Shown here piece by piece: positions 5,606 to 7,061 of a DNA stretch of 7,061 bases. Position 1 is the stretch's first letter. Every line of letters starts with the position of its first letter. A program made the translations under genes and the position numbers. The notes under the pieces were generated by a model. The model was not told where the DNA came from and did no database searches. It was given only the letters and a program-made list of their open reading frames with translations. Source of the stretch: Myxococcales bacterium (GTDB lineage Bacteria; Myxococcota; Myxococcia; Myxococcales; Myxococcaceae); assembly GCA_009885595.1 (NCBI GenBank), contig VFKJ01000446.1, positions 1 through 7,061 of the forward strand. The letters run 5' to 3'.

Positions 5606-6406
5606 ATGCGCGCAATCCTGCTTCCCCTCGCCCTCGCCACGCTGACGTGCGGCCACGCCGCCGCGGCCGGCCCGCCGCGCCCCGCCGAGGCGGGGACACT
5701 GCGCGTGGTGACCTACAACACGCTGGCAGGCGACCGCGGTCTCAAGGGCATCATCGACACGCTCTCCAGCGCGAACGCGGATCTGATCGGCCTGCAGGAG
5801 GTCGACAAGCGCACTCGTCGCTCGGGGAAGAATGATCAGCCCGCGAAGCTCGCGAAGGCGCTCGGCATGAACGTCTTCTTCGCGCCCCACTTCGCGTACC
5901 AGGGCGGCGAGTTCGGCCTGGCGCTCCTCTCGAAGCACCCGATCGTCAAGGCTCGGACCGTCAAGGTGAAGGGCAGCCGCCTCTCGGAGCTGGACGCCGT
6001 GGTGCGCACGCCCTCAGGCGACGTGCACGTCGTCGTGGTGCACTTCACGGTGACCTTCCCCCTGCGCGACAAGAAGGAGACCGACGCGAGCGACGCGGCG
6101 CGCCTGGCCGAGGCGAAGGCAGCGTACGCGCTGGCCACGGCGACGGAAGGCCCGGCGCTGGTGATGGGCGACCTGAACGACGACACGGGGAGCCCGCCGT
6201 ACGAGGTGTTCTCGAAGACGCTGCAGGACTCCTGCGAGGTGAAGGGCGGTGGCTTCGCGAAGACCTGGAACTCCGCATTGCCCATCACGCGCATCGACTA
6301 CATCTGGGCGAGCCCGCACTTCACGGTGAAGTCCTGCGACACCATCGGCAGCCAGGCCAGCGACCACCTGCCGGTCATCGCGGAACTCTCCCTCTCGCCT
6401 CCCTGA
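5606..6406 (+). CDS. Exported endonuclease/exonuclease/phosphatase (EEP) family protein
   Basis: The 266-residue product begins MRAILLPLALATLTCGHAAAA, a signal peptide probably cleaved near residue 21; Cys15 lies in a poor lipobox, so lipidation is less likely. The longer open frame upstream is rejected because it is antisense to the neighbouring gene and adds noise before this signal. The mature domain has the full DNase I-like metal-dependent set: YNTL (N38), LQEVD (E65), VVVHF (H146), GDLND (D189, N191), RIDYIW (R229, D231) and SDHLPV (D253, H254). Such enzymes hydrolyse phosphodiesters or phosphomonoesters in nucleic acids, phosphoinositides or sphingomyelin; the substrate cannot be told from these motifs. 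The catalytic residues are complete, so it is probably active in the periplasm or outside the cell. Cys210 and Cys244 could form a disulfide. No strong ribosome site precedes the ATG. Confidence 0.9.
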   Translation: MRAILLPLALATLTCGHAAAAGPPRPAEAGTLRVVTYNTLAGDRGLKGIIDTLSSANADLIGLQEVDKRTRRSGKNDQPAKLAKALGMNVFFAPHFAYQGGEFGLALLSKHPIVKARTVKVKGSRLSELDAVVRTPSGDVHVVVVHFTVTFPLRDKKETDASDAARLAEAKAAYALATATEGPALVMGDLNDDTGSPPYEVFSKTLQDSCEVKGGGFAKTWNSALPITRIDYIWASPHFTVKSCDTIGSQASDHLPVIAELSLSPP

Positions 6407-6471
6407 CCCGACTCGTCGACGCCATCAGGCCTCGTACTCGCGCGCGGCGCAGTGGCCGTGCGCTGGCTCTA

Positions 6472-6493
6472 CGCCGGTGCTTCAGCGCCGGTG
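6472..6493. repeat. Short direct repeat CGCCGGTG x2
   Basis: CGCCGGTG occurs at 6472-6479 and 6486-6493, separated by CTTCAG, giving a 14-bp period. It lies between the EEP gene and the truncated cysteine synthase start. It could be a remnant regulatory site of the latter, or chance in GC-rich DNA. Confidence 0.3.
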
Positions 6494-6509
6494 GCAGCCT
6501 CGCGCACCG

Positions 6510-6758
6510 ATGGACCTGCAGACGCCCACGCCCAGCACCTTCGCCCGCCGCGCGCGCGGGCTCGAGGTGCTGGTGGGGAACACGCCGCTGCTCGCGATTC
6601 ACCTCTCGTTCCGCGGCGAGCCCCGCGTGCTCTACGCGAAGTCCGAGAACCTCAACATGACCGGGAGCGTGAAGGACCGGATGGCGCTCCACGTGCTGCA
6701 GCAGGCCGCGGCGAAGGGCGCGCTCGCGCCCGGCGCGATGATCATCGAGGCGACCAGC
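6510..6758 (+). pseudogene. Truncated cysteine synthase (CysK/CysM-type), first 83 codons
   Basis: From the ATG at 6510 the frame encodes GLEVLVGNTPLLAIHL, then RVLYAKSENLNMTGSVKDR, then ALAPGAMIIEATS. These are the first three landmarks of the cysteine synthase/cystathionine beta-synthase family: GNTPL, the PLP-lysine motif GSVKDR (K55) and the IEATS strand. Intact enzymes use PLP to make cysteine from O-acetylserine or a similar donor and are usually 300 residues or more. Here homology stops exactly after IEATS, where the substrate loop GNTG should follow; the frame reads VCSGVDGAAW instead. All later parts, including the C-terminal PLP-phosphate loop, are absent. The frame stays open to the window edge without stop, but that extension is the out-of-phase reading of other fragments. 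No clear ribosome site is seen. The break is therefore a deletion or rearrangement junction and the product cannot be catalytic. Confidence 0.8.
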
Positions 6759-6894
6759 GTCTGCTCCGGGGTCGATGGAGCTGCCTGGACTCAGACGCGC
6801 GGTCACGCTGCAGACCGAACCGACCCCGAGGCTGATCGACGACGTCAGCGGAGAGGTGCTCGCGATCTCCCCCACCGAGGCGCGGCTCATTCAG
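6759..6894 (+). pseudogene. Coding-looking fragment of unknown origin between two broken genes
   Basis: In the frame of the following transposase shard, an ATG at 6775 opens 40 codons reading MELPGLRRAVTLQTEPTPRL, then IDDVSGEVLAISPTEARLI. The composition is balanced and coding-like. A GGGG lies four bases before the ATG, too close for a good ribosome site. It looks like the N-terminus of a soluble protein, but I do not recognise the family. Directly after LIQ the frame becomes IS91-type transposase sequence, so either this gene start was fused to the transposase relic or both belong to a rearranged element. No stop separates them. Confidence 0.4.
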
Positions 6895-7061
6895 CGCGGG
6901 CCGCTGGCGCTGGAGAGGCTCTCCCGCAGGGAGGACGGCAACCTGGAGTATCGCCTCAAGAAGCCGTCAAAGGGCGGGGCCACCACGCTGGTGCTGACAC
7001 CGGTGCAGCTCCTCGAGCGCCTGTGCGCGCTGGTCGTCAAGCCAAGAGTCCACCTCACCCA
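6895..7061 (+). pseudogene. IS91-family transposase fragment, runs off right edge
   Basis: Fifty-five codons read RGPLALERLSRREDGNLEYR, then LKKPSKGGATTLVLTPVQLL, then ERLCALVVKPRVHLT. This is the conserved C-terminal-half segment of IS91/IS801-type transposases, which usually follows LCRY and leads into RFHGVFAP. These are Y2 HUH-type rolling-circle transposases of roughly 300-500 residues. The catalytic N-terminal part (zinc fingers, HUH motif, paired tyrosines) is not present upstream: the homology begins abruptly at 6895, preceded by unrelated coding-like sequence in the same frame. The rest of the C-terminus presumably continues beyond the window. The element is 5'-truncated and so a relic, unless the missing part is supplied elsewhere. 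Confidence 0.8.

Noticed and set aside
6375..6890. A 171-codon minus-strand frame at the right side
   Set aside because: It is the complement of the cysteine synthase fragment and adjacent shard, whose plus-strand motifs are unambiguous; its own product has no recognisable domain.

Overview
High-GC DNA with strong G/C preference at third codon positions, PEGA-domain and YIP1-like membrane proteins, degenerate EF-hand motifs and IS91-type transposase debris. This suggests a member of the Myxococcota (myxobacteria), perhaps the Cystobacterineae. That placement is an inference from gene style; no rRNA or other marker is present.

Left third (1-3121, minus strand): a tight four-gene run, read from high to low coordinate. 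It contains a NuiA-type nuclease-inhibitor protein with paired EF-hand-like motifs, a multi-pass membrane protein with a C-terminal PEGA domain, a PLP-dependent alpha-oxoamine synthase-family enzyme, and an unrecognised gene starting on a GTG that overlaps the enzyme's stop and running off the left edge. Gaps are 7 bp, 60 bp and a 3-base overlap (GTGA), so this is probably one operon.

Middle (3122-5520): two unrecognised myxobacterial-style membrane-anchored proteins on the minus strand (3429-4295 and 4762-5520). The segments beside them hold gene debris on the plus strand. One is an IS91-type transposase shard at 3331-3402. The other, at 4431-4676, is a truncated lipoprotein gene joined in frame to a 25-codon shard of a prolyl oligopeptidase (family S9).

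Right part (5521-7061, plus strand): an intact exported endonuclease/exonuclease/phosphatase (EEP) family protein is divergently arranged with the 4762-5520 gene across 85 bp. It is followed by a mosaic: the first 83 codons of a cysteine synthase cut off just before its substrate-binding loop, about 136 bp of another coding-looking fragment, and an IS91-type transposase shard that leaves the window.

The most notable themes are the repeated joining of unrelated, same-orientation gene shards in the spaces between intact genes, and the operon that places a nuclease-inhibitor fold beside a PEGA membrane protein and an oxoamine synthase. No RNA genes, CRISPR arrays or complete mobile elements were seen.
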